From: an uncultured Collinsella sp. | GTDB taxonomy: Bacteria > Actinomycetota > Coriobacteriia > Coriobacteriales > Coriobacteriaceae | NCBI GenBank assembly: GCA_900545905.1 | Contig: URBA01000101.1 | Span: 1 to 5,877 of the forward strand | Reading direction: 5' to 3' | Length of the DNA stretch: 5,877 nucleotides | Program-made: the position numbers and the translations under genes | Shown: in pieces, positions 1 to 5,768 of the stretch | Layout of the letters: every line of letters starts with the position of its first letter | Position numbering within the stretch: the stretch's first letter is position 1 | The notes under the pieces: generated by a model | The model's input: only the letters and a program-made list of their open reading frames with translations | Told to the model about the DNA's origin: nothing | Database searches by the model: none

Positions 1-44
1 ATGCAGCGTAGTCTCGTGGGCTCGGAGATGTGTATAAGAGACAG
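1..44 (+). other. Synthetic sequencing adapter (Nextera-type, i7 side), left end
   Basis: Positions 1-2 match the end of the P7 primer, 3-10 (GCAGCGTA) sit in the 8-base index slot, and 11-44 are the Nextera read-2 transposon adapter, ending with the 19-base Tn5 mosaic end AGATGTGTATAAGAGACAG at 26-44. This is library DNA, not genome. Genuine insert starts at 45. A short frame through it begins MYKRQ, a typical translated-adapter artefact. Confidence 0.98.
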
Positions 45-157
45 ATAACGGATAGTAGTGTTCCGCCTTTCGCCTTCGAGTTGGCGATGAGCTTGGGTGA
101 ATCGTTCTCGCGTGTAAGCGAGTCGAATTCAATATCAATCTGTCGCTGCGTAGTCAT
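45..157 (-). CDS. 5' end of an unrecognised gene, truncated by the fragment edge
   Basis: Minus-strand frame opening with ATG at 157-155 and staying open for 37 codons until the adapter; the remainder of the gene lies outside the fragment. The N-terminus begins MTTQRQIDIEFDS and continues with a lysine-rich stretch. I do not recognise the family. The start is supported by GAAAGG about 9 bases upstream, a plausible Shine-Dalgarno site. A TAAAAT hexamer (minus strand, 220-215) could be its -10 box, but I see no convincing -35. Base composition here is more AT-rich than in the genes to the right, which may only reflect an N-terminus. The opposite strand is also open through 219 with similar GC at third positions, so the strand choice rests mainly on the ribosome binding site and the ATG. 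Confidence 0.4.
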
Positions 158-238
158 CCCGGCAAACCTTTCGAAAGACTATGTTGGCGCCAGGATAACA
201 GATCGATCGTTCGTATTTTAGATGTATGACGATTGGGG

Positions 239-283
239 TTGGCAGTTTGGCATGAGCTTGCACACGTGTCCGCACGACATGTG
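239..283. repeat. Short direct repeat plus imperfect inverted repeat in the divergent gap
   Basis: TTGGCA occurs at 239-244 and again at 247-252, spaced by 8 bases. Just downstream, CACGTGTC (263-270) and GACATGTG (276-283) form an 8 bp stem with one G-T pair and a 5-base loop. They lie between two divergent genes, where an operator would be expected, but no T-tract follows and nothing identifies a regulator. The rest of the 158-357 gap shows no gene. Confidence 0.3.
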
Positions 284-357
284 ACACTTGCCCTGTCGCC
301 CTGCTCTGCCGCGGCGGCATGCATCTGAACAGCGACCCTCTAAGGAGTTCGATATTG

Positions 358-597
358 ATGAGTGACAACACCAAGCATCTCGCAAAGAAGTGCGTCAAGG
401 ACGCGGGACCGTGCCTCGCGCTGTGCGCGGCCGGCGCAGCGGTCGCGCTGCTGGCTGTTCTGGGGCCGTTCGACGTGCTCCGAAGTGCCAGCTCTCTGCA
501 CGTTTGCATGGCCCTTGCCGGCGCCATGATAACCGGTGGCGTGCTCGATCTGATTTTTTGGGTGCTTGACCCGTTTGGATGGAAAAATGAAGGGTAA
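358..597 (+). CDS. Small two-helix membrane protein of unknown function
   Basis: A 79-residue protein beginning MSDNTKHLAK. The ATG at 358 is chosen because AAGGAG at 342-347 lies 10 bases upstream; an in-frame ATG at 319 would place that ribosome binding site inside the gene. A basic N-terminus (K6, K10, K11, K14) precedes a hydrophobic alanine/leucine segment at about residues 16-36. A short polar link (RSASS) leads to a second hydrophobic segment at about 47-70, and the tail ends DPFGWKNEG. Two membrane spans with the basic N-terminus inside are likely. I recognise no family. The gene ends 40 bases before the first metallophosphoesterase on the same strand, with no terminator between them, so they are probably cotranscribed. 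It could anchor or regulate its neighbours, but that is speculation. Confidence 0.72.
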   Translation: MSDNTKHLAKKCVKDAGPCLALCAAGAAVALLAVLGPFDVLRSASSLHVCMALAGAMITGGVLDLIFWVLDPFGWKNEG

Positions 598-637
598 GCC
601 CTAAGGGATGGATGCCCCGCAGCAACAGGAGGTCCCC

Positions 638-1276
638 GTGATCTGGTTTACCAGCGACGCTCACTTTGGGCACGAGAACATGCTACGGCTTAGCGATAGG
701 CCTTGGTCGACTGTAGCGCAGATGAACGACGCCATGGTCGCCAACATTAACAGCAAGGTCGCTGCGGATGACGAGCTCTACATCTTGGGCGATTTCAGCT
801 TTAAGATGACCGCCCAGGATGCCTACGAGCTGCGCAAAAGCATTACATGCAAGCGCGTTCATCTGCTGCCCGGCAATCACGACAAAGACTGGACGCAGTC
901 TGCGGTAGCGGATGCTTTTATCGTTGAGCCGCCCATTTGCGTGCTCAAGATCGACCGCCAAAAAATCGTGCTGAGCCACTATCCCATGGTCGATTGGCAG
1001 GGCATGTCGCACGGCAGCTGGCATCTGCACGGGCATATCCACAGCTGCGGCGACGCGTACAACAAGTTCAACCTCAGACAGGGGTTGCTGCGCTATGACG
1101 TGGGCATGGACGCTAACAGCTACGCCCCGGTAAGTCTGGATGAGCTCAGGTCGTGGTTTGCGCAGGTAGACGAGCCGATGCGGTGCGTTAAATGGCCGTG
1201 TTGGGTCAACGCCACGGGTGACGAGCAGATCGAGCACGATCTCGAAGCCTATAAGAGGGAAGTGGTGATCCGATGA
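638..1276 (+). CDS. Calcineurin-like metallophosphoesterase (COG4186-like)
   Basis: Predicted cytoplasmic two-metal phosphoesterase of 212 residues; the substrate is unknown. All family motifs are visible: SDAHFGH with D7 and H9, GDFSF with D52, GNHD with N80, H81 and D82, the SHYP histidine H114, and GHIH with H133 and H135. The late DVGMDAN segment (about 154-160) followed by SYAPVSLDEL is typical of the small phage- and bacteria-type phosphoesterases grouped as COG4186. GTG at 638 is preferred because AGGAGG (627-632) sits 5 bases upstream and the protein then opens MIWFTSDAHF, as in relatives. An ATG at 608 would add ten residues but has no properly spaced ribosome binding site. Its stop overlaps the next gene's start as ATGA, indicating translational coupling. 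No signal peptide is seen. The fold is secure; the biological role is not. Confidence 0.9.
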   Translation: MIWFTSDAHFGHENMLRLSDRPWSTVAQMNDAMVANINSKVAADDELYILGDFSFKMTAQDAYELRKSITCKRVHLLPGNHDKDWTQSAVADAFIVEPPICVLKIDRQKIVLSHYPMVDWQGMSHGSWHLHGHIHSCGDAYNKFNLRQGLLRYDVGMDANSYAPVSLDELRSWFAQVDEPMRCVKWPCWVNATGDEQIEHDLEAYKREVVIR

Positions 1277-1998
1277 CGGTCTATGTGACAGGCGATATTC
1301 ACGGCGGCCTCGACATGCAAAAGCTGCGCGATTGGGAGCTTGGGGATAGTCTGACGAGCGACGACTATCTGATTGTTGCGGGCGACTTTGGCTTTCCGTG
1401 GGATTTCTCTGCCGAGGAGTGCGCCGACATCGCTTGGCTGGAGTCGCGCCCCTATACCGTGCTGTTCGTCGACGGCAACCACGAGCGTTTCGATCACTGG
1501 GCGGAGCGTCCCATGGAGCTGTGGCACGGTGGGCTGACGCAGCGCCTGTCGGATACCTCTCCCATACGGCGCCTGACGCGTGGCGAGGTTTTTGAGTTTG
1601 ACGGCTCAACGATCTTTACCATGGGCGGCGCCACGAGTGTGGATAAGGAATACCGCATTCCTTATTCCAGCTGGTGGCCACAGGAGCTGCCGGACGAGCG
1701 TAACTTTGAGGAGGCGCGGACAAAGCTCGACAGCGTGGGCTGGAAGGTCGACTACGTGATCACCCACACCTGCCCTACGCGCATGCTTTCGCCCACGCTT
1801 TATCCGGCGCCCGGCTGGAATTGCCCCGCCGTTGATCGGCTTACGGCGTTTTTCGATGAGCTGGAAGATCGCTTGGACTACAAGCGCTGGTACTACGGGC
1901 ATTTTCATCGCGATGCCAATCCGGCCGAGCGCCACACCGTACTCTACGACTGCATCATCCACCTGGGTGACGAACTCCAACCCTGGGACATTGCGTAG
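1273..1998 (+). CDS. Second calcineurin-like metallophosphoesterase
   Basis: A 241-residue phosphoesterase with the same catalytic scheme as its upstream neighbour but otherwise different in sequence: GDIHG (D8, H10), GDFGF (D38), GNHE (N69, H70, E71), THTCP (H165) and GHFH (H210, H212). GNHE in place of GNHD and the GDIHG opening place it nearer the serine/threonine-phosphatase or diadenosine-tetraphosphatase side of the superfamily. The WWPQELPDE stretch at about 134-142 fits a lineage common in gut bacteria. The ATG overlaps the previous stop by four bases, and a purine-rich AGAGGGA lies 12 bases upstream, so translation is probably coupled. There is no signal peptide or membrane segment, so it should be cytoplasmic. 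The substrate (nucleotide, phosphoprotein or RNA end) cannot be told from sequence. It ends 15 bases from the convergent gluQ stop. Confidence 0.9.
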   Translation: MTVYVTGDIHGGLDMQKLRDWELGDSLTSDDYLIVAGDFGFPWDFSAEECADIAWLESRPYTVLFVDGNHERFDHWAERPMELWHGGLTQRLSDTSPIRRLTRGEVFEFDGSTIFTMGGATSVDKEYRIPYSSWWPQELPDERNFEEARTKLDSVGWKVDYVITHTCPTRMLSPTLYPAPGWNCPAVDRLTAFFDELEDRLDYKRWYYGHFHRDANPAERHTVLYDCIIHLGDELQPWDIA

Positions 1999-2013
1999 GG
2001 GCGGGGCGTTTGG

Positions 2014-3015
2014 CTACTCGGCCGTTACGGTGATGTTCTCCCTGTGCGCGCGGATGACGTCCCAGCTAAAGTGCTCGACCAGCTGCTCGGCAGAGCGCGG
2101 CGTGGTGTCCGGCGCGATGCCTGTTTGCCCGGCGAGCCAGCCTAGCAGTGCCTCGGGTGTGCCAAAGCGGGTGCGGAGCTCGCCCAGGTCCAGATCGCGA
2201 TCGCGTTTGGAAAGGCGGCGGCCGTCCGGTGCCATGAGCAGCGGAATATGTGCGTAGTGCGGCGTGGGCAGTCCCAACAGGTGCTGCAGATAGATCTGGC
2301 GCGGCGTGGACCCCAGCAGGTCGCATCCGCGCACGACCTCGGTGACGCCCATGGCGGCGTCGTCGACCACCACGGCCAGCTGATAAGCAAACACGCCGTC
2401 GCTGCGACGCACCAAAAAGTCGCCGCACTCGGTGGCGAGTGCCTCGCATTGGGCTCCGTACGTGCGGTCAACGAATTCGACCACATCGTCTGCGAGGTCG
2501 TCGACGGCGGGCACGCGCAGGCGCGTGGCCGGAGCGCGCAGGGCACTGCGGCGGGCGATTTCTTCGGCCGAAAGGCTTCGGCAGGCGCCACGGTAGATGG
2601 GTGTGCCGTCGCTGGCATGCGGCGCGCTCGCGGCGTGGAGCTCGGCGCGCGTGCAAAAGCAGGGATAGGTGAGGCCGACGTCTTGTAGCTGGTGCAAGGC
2701 GCTCTCGTACAGGTCGAGGCGATCGTGCTGGTAGTAGGGGCCTTCGTCCCACTCAAGCCCTAGCCAGGCCAGGTCGTCAATCAGTTGAGCGGCAAGTTCC
2801 GGGCGCTTGCAGCGATCGTCCAGATCCTCGATGCGCAGCACGATGCTGCCGCCTTGGCTGCGGGCTGAAAGCCACGCGCACAGGCAGCTGAACACGTTGC
2901 CCAGGTGCATGCGGCCCGAGGGCGACGGGGCAAAGCGGCCCACGACGGGCACGGGAGCGGCCGCTGCTGGTGCGCCCACGGCGTGTGTTGCTATGTTGCA
3001 TGCGTTGATATCCAT
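2014..3015 (-). CDS. gluQ: Glutamyl-Q tRNA(Asp) synthetase
   Basis: A truncated paralogue of glutamyl-tRNA synthetase that activates glutamate and attaches it to the queuosine base at the wobble position of tRNA(Asp). The class I catalytic core is intact: APSPSGRMHLGN at 29-40 (HIGH-type motif, H37), RIEDLD at 61-66, and RLSKR at 267-271 (KMSKR-type). The family zinc site is recognisable as C119, C121, Y141 and C145. The C-terminal anticodon-binding domain of true GluRS is absent, as expected; 333 residues is slightly longer than usual because of about 25 extra alanine/proline-rich N-terminal residues. ATG at 3015 is chosen because TATACT ends 7 bases before it, fitting a leaderless message. 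A GTG at 3099 with GAGGTG upstream is the alternative and would add 28 residues unlike the family. Queuosine synthesis or salvage genes are not in the window. Confidence 0.93.
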   Translation of the reverse strand: MDINACNIATHAVGAPAAAAPVPVVGRFAPSPSGRMHLGNVFSCLCAWLSARSQGGSIVLRIEDLDDRCKRPELAAQLIDDLAWLGLEWDEGPYYQHDRLDLYESALHQLQDVGLTYPCFCTRAELHAASAPHASDGTPIYRGACRSLSAEEIARRSALRAPATRLRVPAVDDLADDVVEFVDRTYGAQCEALATECGDFLVRRSDGVFAYQLAVVVDDAAMGVTEVVRGCDLLGSTPRQIYLQHLLGLPTPHYAHIPLLMAPDGRRLSKRDRDLDLGELRTRFGTPEALLGWLAGQTGIAPDTTPRSAEQLVEHFSWDVIRAHRENITVTAE

Positions 3016-3022
3016 GCGGACG

Positions 3023-3028
3023 AGTATA
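3023..3028 (-). promoter_or_regulatory. Candidate -10 box of a leaderless gluQ promoter
   Basis: On the minus strand TATACT (5 of 6 matches to TATAAT) lies exactly 7 bases before the gluQ ATG at 3015, so transcription would start at or next to the A of the start codon. No Shine-Dalgarno sequence lies in the gap. No good -35 hexamer is seen at 16-18 bases. This geometry is common for leaderless genes in Actinobacteria. Confidence 0.5.
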
Positions 3029-3156
3029 GCGCGGGGTGAGGTGGGGGCGTCGTCGATGCTCGCGAGTTGCCGAGGCTGCGTGTTGTGCGCGGCGGGCACC
3101 GACTCAACACCTCGATTACCGCCCCAAGCTCAGCCCCTTCAACCCCTCAAACGACA

Positions 3157-3192
3157 GAAACCCCAGCAGCTCTTCGCAACTGCCGGGGTTTC
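3157..3192. repeat. Strong inverted repeat, 12 pairs with one mismatch
   Basis: GAAACCCC (3157-3164) pairs perfectly with GGGGTTTC (3185-3192). After one A-C mismatch, GCAG pairs with CTGC, leaving the 10-base loop CTCTTCGCAA. Neither strand has a T-tract directly after it, so it does not look like an intrinsic terminator. It lies between divergent genes, where no terminator is needed. Confidence 0.6.
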
Positions 3193-3219
3193 CGCGGAAA
3201 AGGGGGACATGATCCTCAA

Positions 3220-3249
3220 GCGAACGGCAAAGGGGCAAACCGTTTTCGC
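3220..3249. repeat. Inverted repeat with two-base bulge
   Basis: GCGAACGG (3220-3227) pairs with CCGTTTTCGC (3240-3249), leaving two T residues bulged and a 12-base loop, CAAAGGGGCAAA. The loop word AGGGGCA is complementary to TGCCCCT a little downstream (3262-3268), so an alternative pairing exists. The role is unknown. Confidence 0.45.
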
Positions 3250-3272
3250 TCAACTGCTTTATGCCCCTCGGC

Positions 3273-3315
3273 TGGCGGCTTAATCGGCTCACACTGCGCC
3301 CACACAAAGCCGCTA
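3273..3315. repeat. Inverted repeat with long loop
   Basis: GCGGCTT (3275-3281) and AAGCCGC (3307-3313) are perfectly complementary, extended outward by a G-T and a T-A pair, with a loop of 25 bases. It is the third hairpin-capable repeat within 160 bp of the gluQ/DUF2207 spacer and is not followed by a T-tract. Confidence 0.4.
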
Positions 3316-3345
3316 CACCTGTGACGGAGCTATGAAGTGGTATCT

Positions 3346-3416
3346 ATTGCCGGCGCAGGCCATGCCAAGGAGTGTCCCAGATTGCCGGCAAATAAGGAAC
3401 GTCCCCAGGTGCCGGC
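3346..3416. repeat. Short REP-like tandem array
   Basis: The word TGCCGGC occurs three times, within 3346-3354 and 3381-3389 (both ATTGCCGGC) and at 3410-3416. The last two end a 23-base unit at 3367-3389 and 3394-3416 (period 27, 17 of 23 positions identical), each starting AAGGA and containing GTCCC. The middle copy holds a perfect 10 bp palindrome, TTGCCGGCAA. From memory, paired AGGAGTGTCCC and AGGAACGTCCCC words occur in intergenic repeats linked to REP-associated tyrosine transposases. No such transposase is in this window. With the three hairpins, this fills the gene-free stretch 3016-3528. Confidence 0.5.
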
Positions 3417-3528
3417 CGCGGGCGTGACTTTCGTCCCGTTTGATACTCCGCTGACCTAGATGTTCGTCACATGAACTCGCAAACGTGGGACAATGACGCT
3501 ACTGGTACCACAGACAAAGGATGTGCCT

Positions 3529-5475
3529 ATGAACGCCCCCGTTGCCCAGCCCTGTCGGCAGCGCCGCCTGTTTGCGCGGTTCGCTTCCGTCTGCGCACTC
3601 GTCGCGCTTGCGTTGTTGCTGCTGCCTGCCGTCGCGCACGCCGACGGCTACTCCATGAGCCAAACCTATATCGGTGCCACGGTTGAGGCCGATGGCTCGC
3701 TGACCGTTGTCGAGGGACGCCAGTTCGATTTCGACGACGACATTAACGGCGTGTATTGGGATATCAATACAGGCTCTAACCAGCAAGGCGGCTCGGTGGT
3801 CGTCAATGTGCTGAGCGTCGAGGAAGACGACACTGCGTTTAACAAGGTCGACAGCGCAAACAAAGGCGACGACGGCGTTTACACGGTGGAGCAGTCCGAC
3901 GACGGCGTAAAGATTAAGGTGTTCAGCCCCCACGAGAGCGGCGACAGCGCAATCTACTACGTGAGTTATTCCATGACCGGTGCGGTTATGAACTGGGCCG
4001 ATACCGCCGAGCTCTACTGGAAGTTCGTGGGCGACGGCTGGTCTGCGGATTCCGACGATGTCGAGATGGAAGTGCGCTTCGCAAATGCCGCTGCCGGGAC
4101 GGCGGCCGTCAAAGGCGATAACTTCCGCGCATGGGGCCACGGTCCGCTGACGGGCGACGTGTCGCTCGATGAGGACGAGCCCATGGTCACCTATACCATT
4201 CCCTGTGTGCATCAGGGCGAATTCGCCGAGGCACGCATCGCCTTCCCCAGCGACTGGGTGCCGCAGCTTGCCGTCTCGGGCGAAAAGCGCATGTCGACGA
4301 TTCTGAGCGAAGAGAAGGAATGGGCCGACGAGGCCAACGCTCGCCGTGAGCACGCGCGTGCGGTTGCCGGCGCGATTGCCGTGGTGTGTGTTGTCGTGGC
4401 GGTTGCCTATACCGGTGTGATCGTGATGCTTAAGCTGCGCAGACCCAAGCCCAAGCCGCTCTTCCAGGACGAGTACTTCCGCGATGTGCCCTCGGCCGAC
4501 CATCCCGCGGTGCTTGCAGCTCTTATGAGCTGGAACGACGTGCCCGATCAGGCATATATCGCCACGCTTATGAAGCTCACCGACGACCGCGTGATCAAGC
4601 TGGAAGAAGCGACCGAGACCAAGAAGAAGGGTCTGCTCCGTCGCGAAAAAGAGGAGCAGACGTATCGCATCACAGTGACCGACGAGGCCTGGAAGGCTGC
4701 CAAGAAGGACGGCATCGATCGCGATGTGCTCAAGGTCTTCTTCGCCGGCGTTAAGCCCGATAAGGACGGAGTCCGTTCGCGCACGTTTAGCGAGCTGGAG
4801 GAGTACGCTAGCGAGCGCACCACATCTGTTGGCGACAAGCTCGAGGACTATCAGAGCACAGTTAAGGGCAAGCTGGAGGCGCGCGAGCTTATTGCATCGG
4901 ATGGCACTATCGCGATGGTGGCCGGCCTGGTTCTCGGCATCATCATTGTCTTTGGCATTCTGGGCTCTCTGTTCTATACCGACTTTGCGGACGCCAACGT
5001 CGGTGCCGCTATGATCTCGATCCCCGTTACGATCGTGGGCTTTGTCCTGAGCTGCACCTTCCGCCGTTACACGCCGGAGGGCGCCGAGGTGGCGGCTCGC
5101 TGCAAGGCGCTCAAGCATTGGCTCGAGGATTTCACACGCCTAAAGGAAGCCATCCCGGGCGATCTGGTGCTGTGGAACAAGCTGCTGGTGATGGGCGTTG
5201 CCCTGGGCGTTTCGAAAGAAGTGCTGCGACAGCTGGCCGAGGCCGTGCCGCCCGAGGTGCGCGAGGCCGACGGCTTCTATGACAATTATCCCTGCTACTG
5301 GTGGTACTACCATCATTACGGTATCGAGTCTCCGCTCGATTCGTTCGATGACGTGTATCACGAGAGCATCCGTGAGCTGGCGTCGAGCTCCGACAGCTCG
5401 GGCGGCGGCGGAGGCGGCGGCTTCTCTGGCGGCGGTGGTGGCGGCGCCGGCGGAGGCGGCGGCGGAACGTTCTAG
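3529..5475 (+). CDS. DUF2207 domain membrane protein with glycine-rich tail
   Basis: A 648-residue envelope protein of the DUF2207 family (E. coli YciQ belongs to it); function unknown. A signal peptide covers about residues 1-38: basic RQRR and LFAR, a leucine/valine core, and an AHA-DG cleavage site. The extracytoplasmic domain spans about 39-275 and contains the family-typical AWGHGPLTG (201-209). Membrane segments lie at about 279-302, 462-483 and 491-510. A charged soluble region lies at 303-460, and the segment RRYTPEGAEVAARCKALKHW (512-531) is characteristic. The last 25 residues are almost all glycine, common in this family. ATG at 3529 is chosen because AAAGGA (3516-3521) lies 7 bases upstream; ATG at 3493 has no good site and would precede the signal peptide by 12 residues. 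GTCACA (3466-3471) and GACAAT (3489-3494), spaced 17, are a weak promoter candidate. It is probably monocistronic, with a terminator from 5494. Confidence 0.9.
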   Translation: MNAPVAQPCRQRRLFARFASVCALVALALLLLPAVAHADGYSMSQTYIGATVEADGSLTVVEGRQFDFDDDINGVYWDINTGSNQQGGSVVVNVLSVEEDDTAFNKVDSANKGDDGVYTVEQSDDGVKIKVFSPHESGDSAIYYVSYSMTGAVMNWADTAELYWKFVGDGWSADSDDVEMEVRFANAAAGTAAVKGDNFRAWGHGPLTGDVSLDEDEPMVTYTIPCVHQGEFAEARIAFPSDWVPQLAVSGEKRMSTILSEEKEWADEANARREHARAVAGAIAVVCVVVAVAYTGVIVMLKLRRPKPKPLFQDEYFRDVPSADHPAVLAALMSWNDVPDQAYIATLMKLTDDRVIKLEEATETKKKGLLRREKEEQTYRITVTDEAWKAAKKDGIDRDVLKVFFAGVKPDKDGVRSRTFSELEEYASERTTSVGDKLEDYQSTVKGKLEARELIASDGTIAMVAGLVLGIIIVFGILGSLFYTDFADANVGAAMISIPVTIVGFVLSCTFRRYTPEGAEVAARCKALKHWLEDFTRLKEAIPGDLVLWNKLLVMGVALGVSKEVLRQLAEAVPPEVREADGFYDNYPCYWWYYHHYGIESPLDSFDDVYHESIRELASSSDSSGGGGGGGFSGGGGGGAGGGGGGTF

Positions 5476-5493
5476 TGAGCGCTTGCTTTGGGG

Positions 5494-5537
5494 TGGATCT
5501 TTCTGGGCGGTTGCCAGGGAAGATTCATCCCTTTTTT
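5494..5537 (+). terminator. Intrinsic terminator of the DUF2207 gene
   Basis: Starting 18 bases after the stop codon, 5494-5506 can pair with 5514-5527: 13 pairs including two G-T, with one bulged G and a 7-base loop. TCCC and a run of six T (5532-5537) follow. A smaller competing hairpin, AGGGA/TCCCT (5516-5520 with 5528-5532), abuts the same T-tract. Either form would terminate plus-strand transcription. Confidence 0.75.
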
Positions 5538-5586
5538 GTGCATCGAAACGGGTCAAACTTTCCGCTGAGGACCTTCGCGCAAGGGG

Positions 5587-5622
5587 CAGTGGACAAAAAA
5601 TGCCAAATATGAGTACTGTTGC
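5587..5622 (+). repeat. Left arm of a 36 bp inverted repeat
   Basis: Matches the reverse complement of 5785-5820 at 30 of 36 positions, with a perfect 17-base core, CAAATATGAGTACTGTT (5604-5620), and a second perfect block, CAAAAAA. The arm starts 50 bases after the DUF2207 terminator. It contains TGGACA (5590-5595), a 5/6 match to the -35 consensus, and, 18 bases on, TACTGT (5614-5619), which fits the loose TANNNT -10 pattern. It also contains the ATG of a 13-codon frame. Confidence 0.85.
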
Positions 5623-5650
5623 TGCGTTGGTCACATATGTTTGCACATAA
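5609..5650 (+). CDS. Possible 13-residue micro-ORF (MSTVAALVTYVCT)
   Basis: An ATG inside the left repeat arm opens a 13-codon frame ending in TAA two bases before the terminator stem. The first four residues are identical, and the seventh and eighth (LV) are shared, with the peptide encoded from the other arm. There is no Shine-Dalgarno sequence. A real product is uncertain; the shared start may only reflect the DNA repeat. Confidence 0.2.
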   Translation: MSTVAALVTYVCT

Positions 5651-5651
5651 T

Positions 5652-5697
5652 AATGGGCTCCTAATGAGAGTACTTCTCGTTAGGAGCCCATTTTATT
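5652..5697. terminator. Strong, probably bidirectional intrinsic terminator
   Basis: AATGGGCTCCTAATGAGA (5652-5669) pairs with 5675-5692 over 18 positions, all Watson-Crick except one G-T, with the 5-base loop GTACT. On the plus strand TTATT follows; on the minus strand the stem is followed by ATTATTATG, a weaker T-rich tail. It sits almost midway between the two inverted repeat arms and would end transcripts entering from either side. Confidence 0.88.
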
Positions 5698-5701
5698 AAA
5701 C

Positions 5702-5768
5702 ATTTGGGGAGTTACGTCAGCTCGTGCAGCTGGTCGTCATGCCTACAAGCATCAAAAATGCCCCAAAT
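5702..5768. repeat. Nested inverted repeat between terminator and right arm
   Basis: ATTTGGGG (5702-5709) and CCCCAAAT (5761-5768) are perfectly complementary. Inside them CAGCT and AGCTG (5719-5723 and 5729-5733) form a small stem, and GCAT/ATGC (5749-5752 and 5758-5761) could form another. Together these would fold most of the leader of a minus-strand transcript coming from the right arm. No known RNA class is recognised. Confidence 0.4.

Noticed and set aside
30..221. Plus-strand frame beginning MYKRQ
   Set aside because: Its start codon and first residues are adapter sequence (mosaic end), so the protein is chimeric; no ribosome binding site exists in the genuine insert.
683..1609. 308-residue minus-strand frame across the phosphoesterase genes
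   Set aside because: Its arginine- and proline-rich composition is typical of an out-of-frame shadow, and both phosphoesterases on the other strand have complete catalytic motifs.
2807..3283. Plus-strand frame running from inside gluQ into the spacer
   Set aside because: Most of it is antisense to gluQ, and the rest crosses hairpin repeats; no start signal or domain.
3116..3307. 63-residue minus-strand frame upstream of gluQ
   Set aside because: It starts with TTG, has only a weak ribosome binding site, overlaps all three inverted repeats, and matches no family I know. It could be a small gene, but repeat DNA explains it as well.
3346..3416. CRISPR array
   Set aside because: Only two or three short imperfect units, spacing too small and irregular, and no cas genes.
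3499..5118. 539-residue minus-strand open frame
   Set aside because: It lies antisense to the well-supported DUF2207 gene; long open antisense frames are common in GC-rich genes, and it shows no recognisable motifs or upstream signal.
5198..5650. 150-residue plus-strand frame over the DUF2207 3' end
   Set aside because: It is an alternate frame of the glycine-rich tail, giving alanine-rich sequence, and it runs through the terminator.
5638..5651. CATAAT as a -10 promoter box before the second terminator
   Set aside because: No -35 at a suitable distance, and a transcript would start inside the terminator stem.
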